Shown here one piece after another: positions 1 to 8,221 of a DNA stretch of 49,863 nt (the first letter of the stretch is position 1; each line of letters begins with the position of its first letter). Both the position numbers and the translations under genes were made by a program. The stretch is from CAYTET01 sp964436975 (GTDB lineage Bacteria > Bacillota_I > Bacilli_A > Erysipelotrichales > Erysipelotrichaceae). Below the pieces are notes generated by a model that was not told where the DNA came from, ran no database searches, and saw nothing but the letters and a program-made list of their open reading frames with translations. The stretch is taken from positions 1-49,863 of the forward strand of contig CAYTET010000002.1 in the NCBI GenBank assembly GCA_964436975.1, written 5' to 3'.

Positions 1-84
1 AGAATCCTGCCTTTCTTCAACCCTTTCTTGGTCTCACATCAATTGTAGTCATACATACACTGAGCGGATGATTCGGCCTGCTGT

Positions 85-114
85 TTGACTTGTGCCCCTG
101 TTTTGTTGTACAAT
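85..114 (+). promoter_or_regulatory. Sigma-A type promoter for rpmH
   Basis: A TTGACT -35 box (85-90) and a TACAAT -10 box (109-114) are separated by 18 bases and lie about 50 bases before rpmH. This is the best housekeeping promoter match at the left end. It probably drives rpmH and, past the hairpin that follows it, rnpA-yidC-jag. Confidence 0.7.
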
Positions 115-162
115 CAATAACGCAATTGCTCTTTAGCGTTTGAGAGAATAGGAGGCCAATCA

Positions 163-297
163 ATGAAGAGAACTTATCAACCAAGCAAAAGAAAATATGC
201 AAAACGCCATGGCTTTATGGCCAGGATGGCAACACCCGGCGGACGGAGAGTTTTAGCCAGACGGCGGGCTCGCGGCAGAAAATCATTGTGTGCATAA
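163..297 (+). CDS. rpmH: 50S ribosomal protein L34
   Basis: This 44-residue, very basic protein begins MKRTYQPSKRKYAKRHGF and ends in an RRRARGRK-rich tail, the usual L34 pattern and length. L34 binds 23S rRNA in the large ribosomal subunit. A strong ribosome binding site (GGAGG, 151-155) fixes the ATG at 163. It is followed by rnpA, yidC and jag in the order conserved across Bacillota next to the replication origin. The TAA stop forms part of the left arm of a hairpin. The family assignment is secure. Confidence 0.97.
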   Translation: MKRTYQPSKRKYAKRHGFMARMATPGGRRVLARRRARGRKSLCA

Positions 298-322
298 AGA
301 ACTGCGCTAAGCAGTTCTTTTT
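297..322 (+). terminator. Hairpin with T tract between rpmH and rnpA
   Basis: A perfect 9-bp stem (297-305 with 311-319) and a 5-base loop are followed by a run of five T. This is an intrinsic terminator or attenuator placed only about 10 bases before the rnpA start. It overlaps the rpmH stop codon and would reduce transcription into rnpA. Confidence 0.7.
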
Positions 323-331
323 GACTTGCCC

Positions 332-664
332 ATGAAAAAAGCCTTACGGGTTACGGATAATAAGGAATTTCAGCGCATTATCCATTCCTCCCGCTTCTAT
401 ACCAACGGGAGTTTTGCTGTGTACTACAGCCCCAAGCAGCTGGCTAAAGGCCGGGTGGGCATCTCAGTTTCGAAGAAGAGAGGCAATGCCGTTGTCCGCA
501 ACCGGATAAAAAGACAGGTGCGCATGATGGCGGCTGAACTGATCGATTTTGATGGGAAGTATGATTTTATAATTATCATCCGTTCCCGCTATGCGGTCGA
601 TGACTATCAGACCAGCAAGAAGGCATTGAATGATATATTGGAAAAAGTATATAATAACAAATAG
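332..664 (+). CDS. rnpA: Ribonuclease P protein component
   Basis: This is the protein subunit of RNase P, which helps the catalytic RNA trim the 5' leader from precursor tRNAs in the cytoplasm. From the ATG at 332 it is 110 residues, normal for the family. The RNR signature is present as GNAVVRNRIKRQVR, with the upstream segment GRVGISVSKKRGNAV. An in-frame TTG at 326 would add two residues. No clear Shine-Dalgarno sequence precedes either start, because that position is taken by the right arm of the hairpin at 297-319. The product is certain and the exact start less so. Confidence 0.95.
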   Translation: MKKALRVTDNKEFQRIIHSSRFYTNGSFAVYYSPKQLAKGRVGISVSKKRGNAVVRNRIKRQVRMMAAELIDFDGKYDFIIIIRSRYAVDDYQTSKKALNDILEKVYNNK

Positions 665-687
665 ACGAACCATAAAGGGAGAATCAA

Positions 688-1590
688 ATGAAACAATTGC
701 TCAGCAACAAAAAAGTACGTCTGGTGCTGTTCGTTGTAGGTATGGTTGCCATATTGACCGCCTGCACGACCAACGTTGATTCCAACGGCAATACGCTGCC
801 TGAAAGAATTATTTACCTGACAACCACCTGGTCGGAAATCCGCGATGAGAGCATTTTCAGCGCAATATTAGTCTGGCCGCTGGCGTTATGCATCAACTGG
901 CTGTCGGCTCAGCTGCACAGCCCAGTCTGGGGTGTCGTTCTGACCACTCTGGCCATCAACATCCTGACTTTCGGCTTATCCGTTAAATCAACCGTTTCCT
1001 CGCAGCGTCTGCAGATGCTGCAGCCGGAGATGAATAAGATTCAGGCCAAGTATGAAGGCCGCACGGATGAAAACTCCAAACTGATGATGAGTCAGGAAAT
1101 GCAGACTTTGTATACAAAGTATAAGATAAACCCGCTGTCGGCGATGGTGGTGCCTTTCTTGCAACTGCCCATTATGATTGCGGTTTACTATGCGGTTCAA
1201 AGAGCCGATGCCGTTGTCAACGGCTCCATTTTCGGAGTCAAGCTTGTAACGACACCCTGGAATGCCTTTAAGTCATTCAGCTCGGAATGGATTCTGGTTG
1301 TCATCTGGGTGGTGATGGTCATCTGCCAGTTCATTTCAACCCAGCTGCCGCAGTATCTGGCCAAGAAGAAAAAGAAGTCACAGAAGAATTACAAGGCTTA
1401 CGCTGACAATGCCAAATCCGGTGCCCAGGGTCAGACCAGCATCATGATGTACAGCATGGTCGCCTTGATTGCCTATCTGGGAATCCGCTGGCCGACCGCT
1501 ATGTCGCTTTACTGGGCCACTTCTTCCATAATCACCATCGTCAAGACTCTGTTTATCCAATGGAGGTACATCGATCGTGAAACAGTATAG
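688..1590 (+). CDS. yidC: Membrane protein insertase YidC (SpoIIIJ type)
   Basis: This 300-residue Oxa1/YidC-family insertase places proteins in the cytoplasmic membrane with or without SecYEG. It has a lipoprotein signal peptide with lipobox LTAC (Cys26), as in Gram-positive YidC1. About five membrane segments follow, near residues 57-75, 82-100, 148-172, 198-218 and 250-285. The LQPEM motif and the INPLSAMVVPFLQLPIMIAVYYA segment are recognisable by position. The residue aligning with the conserved groove arginine of SpoIIIJ is Asn91. A ribosome binding site (AGGGAGA) precedes the ATG, and the last 14 bases overlap jag. Confidence 0.95.
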   Translation: MKQLLSNKKVRLVLFVVGMVAILTACTTNVDSNGNTLPERIIYLTTTWSEIRDESIFSAILVWPLALCINWLSAQLHSPVWGVVLTTLAINILTFGLSVKSTVSSQRLQMLQPEMNKIQAKYEGRTDENSKLMMSQEMQTLYTKYKINPLSAMVVPFLQLPIMIAVYYAVQRADAVVNGSIFGVKLVTTPWNAFKSFSSEWILVVIWVVMVICQFISTQLPQYLAKKKKKSQKNYKAYADNAKSGAQGQTSIMMYSMVALIAYLGIRWPTAMSLYWATSSIITIVKTLFIQWRYIDRETV

Positions 1591-2230
1591 TGGCAAGACC
1601 GTCAGTGAGATTTTACAGAGCGTGGCCGCTGAAAAGGGCTGCGAAGTTGATAAAATCATCTACTATGTAATCGAAGAAAAAGAAGGCGGCCTGTTTGGCA
1701 TCGGCAAGACAGCCACCATCGAAGCCTACACCATGGATGAAGTCGTATCCTTTATCGAAGGCTACGTCAACCAGTATTTTGAGAATATCGGAGTGCAGCA
1801 TTTTGTTGAAGTCAAAAAGGCCGATGATGACAGCATCTTTGTCACCATGGATGCCGAGAATAATTCCATTCTCATTGGCAAAAACGGCCAGACCCTGCAG
1901 GCTTTCAATACGGTAGTCAAAGCGGCTGCCAACGCCCAGTTCAAAAGACGCCTCAGCATCATTGTTGATGTCAACGGCTATAAGGAAGAGCGTTACGAGA
2001 AGATTAAATCCATGGCTGAGCGCATTGCCAAGACCGTGGCCAAGACCCATGTATCAGCCCGGCTGGGGCCGATGCCCAATGATGAACGCAAGGTTATTCA
2101 CCAGCAGCTGTCTAATTTCCCTAATGTCAGAACCGAAAGCGAGGGCGAAGGAGCCCAGCGCCGGATTAAGATAGTTTATGATGACGGAACGCATCCGGAT
2201 CATAAAAACGCTGATAAGAAAACAGCCTGA
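1577..2230 (+). CDS. jag: RNA-binding protein Jag/KhpB
   Basis: This 217-residue protein has an N-terminal Jag_N domain (about 1-50), a type II KH domain with the GKNG loop (ILIGKNGQTLQAF, about 95-140) and a C-terminal R3H domain (RKVIHQQLSNFPNVRTESEG). KhpB proteins bind RNA, often with KhpA, and influence cell division and elongation. The start is GTG at 1577 with a TGGAGG site at 1561-1566, giving a 14-base overlap with yidC that suggests translational coupling. mnmE, which often follows jag, is absent: a strong terminator and a convergent gene come next. Confidence 0.95.
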   Translation: MKQYSGKTVSEILQSVAAEKGCEVDKIIYYVIEEKEGGLFGIGKTATIEAYTMDEVVSFIEGYVNQYFENIGVQHFVEVKKADDDSIFVTMDAENNSILIGKNGQTLQAFNTVVKAAANAQFKRRLSIIVDVNGYKEERYEKIKSMAERIAKTVAKTHVSARLGPMPNDERKVIHQQLSNFPNVRTESEGEGAQRRIKIVYDDGTHPDHKNADKKTA

Positions 2231-2235
2231 TAACT

Positions 2236-2265
2236 AAAAAAAGGAGTCGTATGATTCCTTTTTTT
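2236..2265 (+). terminator. Rho-independent terminator after jag
   Basis: A stem of about 13 bp (A7-GGAGTC paired with GATTCC-T7, one G-T wobble) with a GTAT loop closes the rpmH-rnpA-yidC-jag unit. The symmetric A and T runs let it work in both directions, and it faces a convergent gene. Confidence 0.88.
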
Positions 2266-2313
2266 GCGAATAAGACCGGCGGCAGTAAGACAGCGCTGCC
2301 AAAAGGATGAAGA

Positions 2314-3045
2314 TTACTTATCTTTAATCCGCTTTTCCCAGGCTTCCTGGGCCTCCTTCAGGTTTTCCAGCAGCGACTTGCTGGAGGCAAAGGGAAACAT
2401 GAAGTGGGCTTTCTGCTTGAGACCGATCTGCACATCATGAATATGGGCTTTCAAACTTTCGTAGCGGACGATGATCTCATTGTCATCGGCGAACTTTTTA
2501 ATACGGGAAACAAGATTGGCTGAATAAGCCACGTCGATGGATAGAATGCCAAAGAAGAAGCCGATGAAGAAGGAAAAGGCTAAATTGCGGGAAAGCCAGG
2601 CCAAAGCATTGAGAATATAGGGATGAATCAGAAAATAGTAGCCGGCGCTGGCCGCTGCCCAGATCAGGGAGAACAGCGGGCAGATCAGCCCCTGGACATT
2701 GCCCCACATTCCGCTGTAATCCCACAGGCGGATCTTAAAGCCCTTCAGACAGGTGATACCGGCAATATATTCGATTGCTGTCATGCTGACGGCCATCGCC
2801 GCCAGCATTGCCAGCCGGCCGCCGATTCCGCTCAGCTGCATGGCATCGCCCCAGCTGGCCAGCAGGTACATGATGCACAGGCCAAAGCCGTATAAGGGCA
2901 GATAAGGGCCGACACAGAAGCCGGGGTTGATCCACTTGCGCTGCGGATTGGCCCGGGAAATGAAGCGGCGGAAGAACAGTTCAATGACCCAGCCGGCCGT
3001 TGAACCGATGAAGAACAGATAAGCCAGAATCAGAAAGAAGTTCAT
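2314..3045 (-). CDS. CmpB-type putative ABC transporter membrane protein
   Basis: This 243-residue integral membrane protein is recognisable as the ABC_trans_CmpB/DUF1113 group from its start: a first helix (FFLILAYLFFIGSTAGWVIE), FFRRF, then WINPGFCVGPYLPLYGFG. Further hydrophobic segments lie near residues 50-65, 75-95, 120-140 and 150-170. The C-terminal 70 residues are charged and probably cytoplasmic. The family is called a putative type IV ABC transporter membrane component, but its substrate is not established. A GAGG site precedes the ATG on the minus strand. The gene stands alone, convergent with jag. Confidence 0.8.
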   Translation of the reverse strand: MNFFLILAYLFFIGSTAGWVIELFFRRFISRANPQRKWINPGFCVGPYLPLYGFGLCIMYLLASWGDAMQLSGIGGRLAMLAAMAVSMTAIEYIAGITCLKGFKIRLWDYSGMWGNVQGLICPLFSLIWAAASAGYYFLIHPYILNALAWLSRNLAFSFFIGFFFGILSIDVAYSANLVSRIKKFADDNEIIVRYESLKAHIHDVQIGLKQKAHFMFPFASSKSLLENLKEAQEAWEKRIKDK

Positions 3046-3125
3046 AAAGCTGCCTCGCGCGATCTGCTTTCCTAAAATACAAATATTTGATGTAATCTAT
3101 CGCTAATTATATGCCAAAACACCGC

Positions 3126-3131
3126 TATAAT
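3126..3131 (+). promoter_or_regulatory. Possible -10 element for the hydroxyacid dehydrogenase
   Basis: A perfect TATAAT lies 20 bases before the ATG at 3151. No good -35 box stands at the right spacing, so this is a weak call based on position and the -10 match. Confidence 0.4.
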
Positions 3132-3150
3132 AAAATTCAGGAGACCAGCC

Positions 3151-4023
3151 ATGAAAATTTGTGTAACCAGAGATTATCTTTATCAAGCCTTAGCAGAGAA
3201 TGATACCGCAAACCAGTATGTCTGCGGCATTCAGGATGCTGAAGTCCTTGTCAGCAATCCCAATGAAATGAGTGAGGACAATCTGCAGCGGATGCCCAGC
3301 TGCCGGCTGCTGATATCCATCGCCACCGGCATTGATGCAGTGGACCATGATTACATCAGCCGCCATCACCTGAAATTAATCAGGGCGGAGGGAGTCTATG
3401 CCCAGCCGATCGGCGAATACATTGCTGCGGCCGTCAGCATGATTGCCGTGGGTTTTCCCGTCATGCATCAAAACCAGCAGCAGAAGAAATATATCCGTTA
3501 TAAGGAAAGAATAATGCTCAAAGACGCCGTGGTCGGCTTTCTGGGAGCCGGCGACATTGCCCGCCAGGGTGCTGTCCGGCTGCAGGGCTTTGGATGCCGG
3601 ATGATTGGGTATAAGCGGTCAGCGGTCAGTGACATTGCTCCTTATGAGAAGATGTACTATCCTGACCAGTTGAAGCAATTTTTGAATCAGTGCGATTATA
3701 TGGTCATCGCCATGGATCTGAATGATTCCAACCGCGGTCTGGTGGACGGCAGCTTTCTGAAGATGATGAAGCCGACCGCCTGGCTTATCAATATTGCCCG
3801 CGGTCCGATTGTCCGCCAGAATGATTTGATTGAAGCGCTGGCTGATAAGACTATTGCCGGAGCCGTTTTAGATGTCTTTGAACAGGAACCGCTGCCTGCT
3901 GACAGCCCGCTGTGGAATATGGACAACGTCATCATCACCCCGCATACCAGCGGTACATATGTCAGCAATCATCAGGATGTCATAGGTTATGTTAAAAAGA
4001 CGATTGCCGAACAGGGGCAGTAA
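3151..4023 (+). CDS. D-isomer specific 2-hydroxyacid dehydrogenase
   Basis: This 290-residue enzyme interconverts a 2-hydroxyacid and a 2-oxoacid using NAD(P). The Rossmann motif is VGFLGAGDIARQGA (about residues 128-141). The catalytic triad can be placed: Arg in INIARGP, Glu in DVFEQEPL and His in TPHTSG. It is somewhat shorter than the usual 310-330 residues, mainly at the N-terminus. An AGGAG site sits before the ATG. The substrate (lactate, phosphoglycerate, glyoxylate or other) cannot be read from the sequence, and the gene has no pathway neighbours. Confidence 0.88.
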   Translation: MKICVTRDYLYQALAENDTANQYVCGIQDAEVLVSNPNEMSEDNLQRMPSCRLLISIATGIDAVDHDYISRHHLKLIRAEGVYAQPIGEYIAAAVSMIAVGFPVMHQNQQQKKYIRYKERIMLKDAVVGFLGAGDIARQGAVRLQGFGCRMIGYKRSAVSDIAPYEKMYYPDQLKQFLNQCDYMVIAMDLNDSNRGLVDGSFLKMMKPTAWLINIARGPIVRQNDLIEALADKTIAGAVLDVFEQEPLPADSPLWNMDNVIITPHTSGTYVSNHQDVIGYVKKTIAEQGQ

Positions 4024-4331
4024 TTATTTAATATTTGGTGCAAGAGCTGCCTGCAGGTCTTATATTCATCGCTATCATGTCCGCTTTATGACCCATAAGC
4101 CCGTGCCTGCCACGGGTTTTTAAACGGAGCGGTCCTTTTAGGCCTTATAATCGGTTTGGCAGAAGGCTTTGGCAAAGTCTATTGCCATGGTAAATAAAGA
4201 AAAGGAGAATAGTTTATCCCCAAACAATCAGACATAGGATGCGGTTAACCGGCCGGTCAGACAAACCAGCAGAATGGTTATGGCGGTAAAATACCCGGAA
4301 ACGGCTATTAATACTATTGAAGGGGGTTATT
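4024..4331 (+). other. Intergenic region with one terminator
   Basis: This 308-base stretch holds the terminator at 4100-4121 and an AAGGAG box near 4201 with no start codon at a usable distance. I see no convincing gene or RNA. Confidence 0.6.
4100..4121 (+). terminator. Terminator after the hydroxyacid dehydrogenase
   Basis: A perfect 6-bp GC-rich stem (CCCGTG/CACGGG) with a 5-base loop is followed by five T, about 75 bases after the dehydrogenase stop. Confidence 0.7.
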
Positions 4332-5357
4332 ATGACAGAGGAAAAAAGCGGAGTCGCAATAATCGACAGCCGAACACTTAAAGACAGAATTTATTTCATA
4401 CGCGGCCAAAAAGTGATGCTGGACTTTGATCTGGCTGAACTTTACGGATACACAACGAAGAGATTTAATGAGCAGGTGAAGAATAATATTGGAAAATTTG
4501 ATTTGGATTTTCGTTTTCAGATAACAAAAGAGGAGGTTAATTTGGTGAGGTCGAAAAATTCGACCTCACGAGGCAGAGACTTGTTTGCGGGTCAGTCAGG
4601 AGGCTCTCGCTATCTTCCTTTCGCCTTTACCGAACAGGGCATCTATATGCTTATGACAGTATTAAGAGGTCCGCTGGCCGCTGCGCAGAGCAAGGCGCTC
4701 ATTCGGCTGTTCAAAGGCATGAAAGACTACCTAATTGAGAATAGGGCGACGGTGGGAATAACAGAATTTAAGCAGCTGGTCGCAAAAGTCAGCGAAAATG
4801 CCGCGGACACAGACCGGCGGCTTAAAGGGGTGGAAAAGACGACCGCCGAGGCCGGGCTTAAACTGGAAAAGGTTATGGAGAATTTCATCGATCCAGCTAT
4901 GTACAAACATTTTCTAATCTTTGACGGCGAAAAAATAGAAGCCGACTCAGCCTACGCCAAAATCTATAAAACGGCAAGGCATTCCATATATGTAGTTGAC
5001 AACTACATAGGCCTGAAGACCCTTGAATTGCTGCGGGCGGCCAAGCCGGCCGTGAAGATAATTGTGTTCAGCGACAATTTAAGAAACAGGGAAAGTCTGA
5101 CTGCAGCGACGATAAGCGATTTTGGCAGTGAATATCCTGATGTTGACCTTTCTTTTCAGACCAGCGGCGGCAGATATCATGACCGCTACATTTTCATCGA
5201 TTATAAATATCCGGGCGAGGCTGTCTATCACTGCGGCTCATCTTCAAAAGACAGCGGAACCCGCATTACCGCCATCACCAAGGTTGAAGATAATATGCTG
5301 TACCGGCCTCTTGTTGATGAATTGCTCATGATGCCACAGCTGTCTTTTAATAACTGA
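4332..5357 (+). CDS. ORF6N-domain protein with phospholipase-D-like C-terminus
   Basis: The first 120 or so residues match the phage-type ORF6N (KilA-N-like) DNA-binding domain: IRGQKVMLDFDLAELYGYTT, then FRFQITKEE, LPFAFTEQGIYMLMTVL and an arginine-rich helix. A coiled-coil stretch (about 130-185) links it to a C-terminal region whose YHDRYIFID segment resembles one HxK/R(x4)D motif of PLD-like proteins, preceded by VVDNYIGLKTLELL. From the ATG at 4332 (site AGGGGG at 4321-4326) it is 341 residues; an in-frame TTG at 4317 is less likely. ORF6N proteins occur as phage antirepressor-like genes and as lone chromosomal genes. No other phage genes are nearby. The role is unknown. Confidence 0.8.
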   Translation: MTEEKSGVAIIDSRTLKDRIYFIRGQKVMLDFDLAELYGYTTKRFNEQVKNNIGKFDLDFRFQITKEEVNLVRSKNSTSRGRDLFAGQSGGSRYLPFAFTEQGIYMLMTVLRGPLAAAQSKALIRLFKGMKDYLIENRATVGITEFKQLVAKVSENAADTDRRLKGVEKTTAEAGLKLEKVMENFIDPAMYKHFLIFDGEKIEADSAYAKIYKTARHSIYVVDNYIGLKTLELLRAAKPAVKIIVFSDNLRNRESLTAATISDFGSEYPDVDLSFQTSGGRYHDRYIFIDYKYPGEAVYHCGSSSKDSGTRITAITKVEDNMLYRPLVDELLMMPQLSFNN

Positions 5358-5397
5358 TTCGATATAGCTGTAAAGCTGTTTTGCTGAAAAAGCCGGG

Positions 5398-6156
5398 ATG
5401 GTAAAGATGAATTACACCGAGACTGATAAGCCGGTCTGCGAGTACTGCTTAATTGCTTCGACAATGGCCCAGGCGGCGGAATGCGTGAAGAAGCATGTCT
5501 GTGCTTTTATATCGGCGAATATGGATGAAGATGTCATGAACCGAATTTACCCGGGGGTGATTGGAACCGGGCCCAGATCTGACAGCCATCAGGATTGGCA
5601 GACTGTCAATAAACTGAACACGGCCAAACTGCAGTGCAAAGTCCGTTACTGCGAAACTTACAGCTTTGAAGTGCTGCGCATTGATGGCCGCGGGGGCGAT
5701 ATTTCTGATGATGGCGCCAGTATCGACTGGGCGGATGAAGAAGCTTTCTTTTTACTGTGGTACAAAGGAAAGGACACCGCTGTCTTTATCAAATACGCTG
5801 TTGAATTGGGAAAAATATTTCATCAGCAAGCAGTTCTGGTTACCGTTCCGGACAAAGCCGGCGCTATCGTCAGGGGCTGGCGTTATTATGCGGATGGCAC
5901 CATTAAAAAGACCGGAATCATCACGTTTGGCCAGTTATTAACTTCCGAAAGTTTATTCAGGGGCTGGCCGGTCTATTTGAAAATGGCCCGTGAAACGGCT
6001 GATGATTCAGGAAAGAACGCCCCGGCTGATTCATTCGAGTGCCTTAATGTCTTTATGGTTCTGGCCGGCGGGTGGCTGGGCCGTCTGTTTAAAAAGGAAA
6101 AGCCGCTAACTCTGGCTGAGGCAGCCGCCGCAGTTGCCAAAAACAAAGACCGATAA
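5398..6156 (+). CDS. Hypothetical protein downstream of the ORF6N gene
   Basis: I do not recognise this 252-residue soluble protein. It has no signal peptide or membrane segment. A short cysteine pair (CEYC) lies near residue 14, the centre is acidic and tryptophan-containing (IDWADEEAFFLLWYKG), and the C-terminus is a lysine/alanine-rich amphipathic helix. It starts 40 bases after the ORF6N/PLD gene on the same strand, so the two may be co-transcribed. The start is ATG 5398, or ATG 5407, which has slightly better spacing to a GGGATGG sequence. A strong terminator follows. Confidence 0.6.
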   Translation: MVKMNYTETDKPVCEYCLIASTMAQAAECVKKHVCAFISANMDEDVMNRIYPGVIGTGPRSDSHQDWQTVNKLNTAKLQCKVRYCETYSFEVLRIDGRGGDISDDGASIDWADEEAFFLLWYKGKDTAVFIKYAVELGKIFHQQAVLVTVPDKAGAIVRGWRYYADGTIKKTGIITFGQLLTSESLFRGWPVYLKMARETADDSGKNAPADSFECLNVFMVLAGGWLGRLFKKEKPLTLAEAAAAVAKNKDR

Positions 6157-6193
6157 GGAATCATTCCCAGCCGCTGGCAGAGCCGGCCGAAAT

Positions 6194-6239
6194 AAAAGCT
6201 GCCGCTTTCTGATCAAATCATCAGAGCGGGCAGCTTTTT
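6194..6239 (+). terminator. Bidirectional terminator
   Basis: A long stem of about 19 bp (AAAAGCTGCCGCTTTCTGAT against its near-perfect complement) with a short loop is followed by a T run. It separates the convergent orphan gene and flavodiiron gene and has A and T runs on both sides. Confidence 0.88.
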
Positions 6240-6265
6240 AGTTTTATGCCGTCAGACAAGATGAC

Positions 6266-8096
6266 TTAATCCAATGGCTCAAAGTAGGAAGCGTCGTGCT
6301 TGCACAGCGGGCAGATGTAATCGGGCGGCAGTTCAGTTCCGGTATAGATGTAGCCGCAGATCTTGCAGACCCACCGTTTCATCTTGCCGTCGGACGCCGG
6401 CTTGGCTGCCGCTTTGGGCTTGATATTGGCCTGGTAATAGCCGTAGGTCAGGGAAGGATCATCATTTAAGATTTTCTCAGCGGTGACATCCGCAAAGAAG
6501 ATGGTATGGCTGCCCATATCAGTCTGGGAAATAACCTTGCAGCTGATAACCGCGTTGACGCCGTCGGCAATATAGGCGATGCCGTTATCGGTCCGCAGCA
6601 CACTTGAAGGTTCGCCAAATTTATCGGCAGTCCGGCCAGACTGCATGCCAAACCACCGGATGGTTTCAAACCGGGACTTTTCGGTCATGATGCTGATGTT
6701 GAACTGGCCGGTGGCCATAATCATCTCATGTGTTTTGCCGCCCTTGATAACCGCGATGCTGAGCCGCTTGGGCTTATCGGTGACCTGCACCGCGGTGTTG
6801 ATAATGCAGCCGTTGTCTTTTTCATCCTGCCGGGCGGTCAGAACAAACAGCCCGTAAGTCAGCTTATACATGGCATTGGTACCAACTTTTACCGGGGGCA
6901 GACTGGCAAAAATGGCATCGGCCAGCTGGTCAAGCTGGGCGGCGGTGTCCTGATTGAGGGCTGATCTAATGGACAGGGTATTTTCCAGTAACGTTAAATC
7001 CGGCATCTGGGTGATGATCTGCTTCATCAGCCGGCCGCTGGCCGGTGCCCAGGAGCCGTTTTCAATGATGGCAACAGTGCGGTTTTTAATCTGATGGGCC
7101 GCAAAATCAGCCAGCACATTTTCCATGGCATAGAAGATGCCCATGTTGTAGGTGGGAGAGGCAAAGACAATGTGGCTGTACTTGAAAGCCTGGGCAATGA
7201 TGTCGGGTGAATGGGTTACCGAGACATCGTACATGGCAATCTCACTGACCCCGCGTTCATTAAGCTTGGCGGCCAGAATCTCAGCCGCATTGGCCGTATG
7301 GCCGTAAATGGAAGCATAGACAATCAAAACGCCGTTTACTTCCGGAGTGTAGGTGGCCCACTGGGTATACTTGCCGATGAGCCAGTCGATATTGGAGCGC
7401 CAGATGACGCCATGCAGCGGGCAGATCATTTTAATGTCCAGGGCCGCCGCTTTGGTCAGCAGGGCCATGACCTGCGGGCCGTATTTGCCGACAATGTTGC
7501 CGTAATAGCGGCGGGCTTCATTAAGCCAGTCATGGGCAAAATCAATCTGATCATTATAGATGCCCCCGGCCAGGGCTTTGAATGAGCCAAAGGCATCAGC
7601 CGAATAGAGAATCTTGTCCGTCTGGTCATAGGTGACCATTACTTCCGGCCAGTGAACCATCGGAGCGGCCACAAACTGGAAGGTATGACGGCCGACAGTC
7701 AGCGTGTCGCCCTCCTTAACCGTTTTAACGTTAAGCGGATTATGCTGCGGGAAGAACTGGTCGATCATCTGGCCGGCCTGACTGGTGCAGACAATGGTCA
7801 GCTGCGGNNNNNNNNNNGGCCAGCTGGATTAAGGCGGCCGAATGATCCGGCTCCATGTGATTGACAATCAGGTAGTCAAGCGGCCGGCCGGCCAAAAGAT
7901 GAGTGACATTTTCAAAGAACAAGTCGCTGATGGCTTTGTCGACGGTGTCTAAGACGACGGTCTTGGCTCCGTCAATAAAATAAGAGTTATAAGAAACACC
8001 TTCCGGAACAGCGTAGACGCCTTCAAACAGGGACAGCCGGCGGTCATTGCCGCCGATGTAGAACATATCAGAAGTTATGCGGATTTCATTATGCAT
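6266..8096 (-). CDS. Flavodiiron protein fused to flavin reductase and rubredoxin domains
   Basis: Flavodiiron proteins reduce O2 to water or NO to N2O and protect anaerobes. In order: a metallo-beta-lactamase-like diiron domain with HMEPDH (His80, Glu82, Asp84, His85), later VHWPEV, YSADAFGSF and CPLHGVIW; a flavodoxin domain (LIVYASIYGHTANAAE); a flavin-reductase-like FMN domain (KVGTNAMYKLTYGLFVLTA); and a C-terminal rubredoxin with CKICG and CPLC. Ten N (7808-7817) fall after residue 93. Both sides are in frame up to the gap (93 codons, then 514 including the stop) and family spacing suggests only a few residues are missing. The start has a clear AGGAGG. It forms a self-contained electron chain, probably needing only NAD(P)H or a reductase partner. 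Confidence 0.92.
7808..7817. other. Assembly gap of 10 N inside the flavodiiron gene
   Basis: A placeholder gap. Reading frames on both sides end exactly at the gap boundaries, so the true missing length should be a multiple of three if the gene is intact. The size of 10 is therefore not the real length. Confidence 0.95.
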
Positions 8097-8119
8097 GATA
8101 ACTGCCTCCTTACTCTGCC

Positions 8120-8128
8120 ATTGTAGCA
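8120..8128 (-). promoter_or_regulatory. Extended -10 promoter for the flavodiiron gene
   Basis: Read on the minus strand, the sequence is TGCTACAAT, an extended -10 element (TGn plus TACAAT) about 24 bases before the ATG. There is no good -35 box, which fits extended -10 promoters. Confidence 0.45.
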
Positions 8129-8221
8129 CATCCGCCTGCCAACAGCCGGCGGGATGCTCTGTCCAGGAAAGAAGCGGCCTGACGGCTATATATATGGCAT
8201 AACGGAAGAAAGGACAGGCCT

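Noticed and set aside
1..162. Replication origin upstream of rpmH
   Set aside because: Gene order suggests oriC may be near, but I see no DnaA box cluster in the 162 bases available.
7211..7585. 124-residue open frame opposite the flavodiiron gene
   Set aside because: It is an antisense shadow with no ribosome binding site; the conserved domains are on the minus strand.
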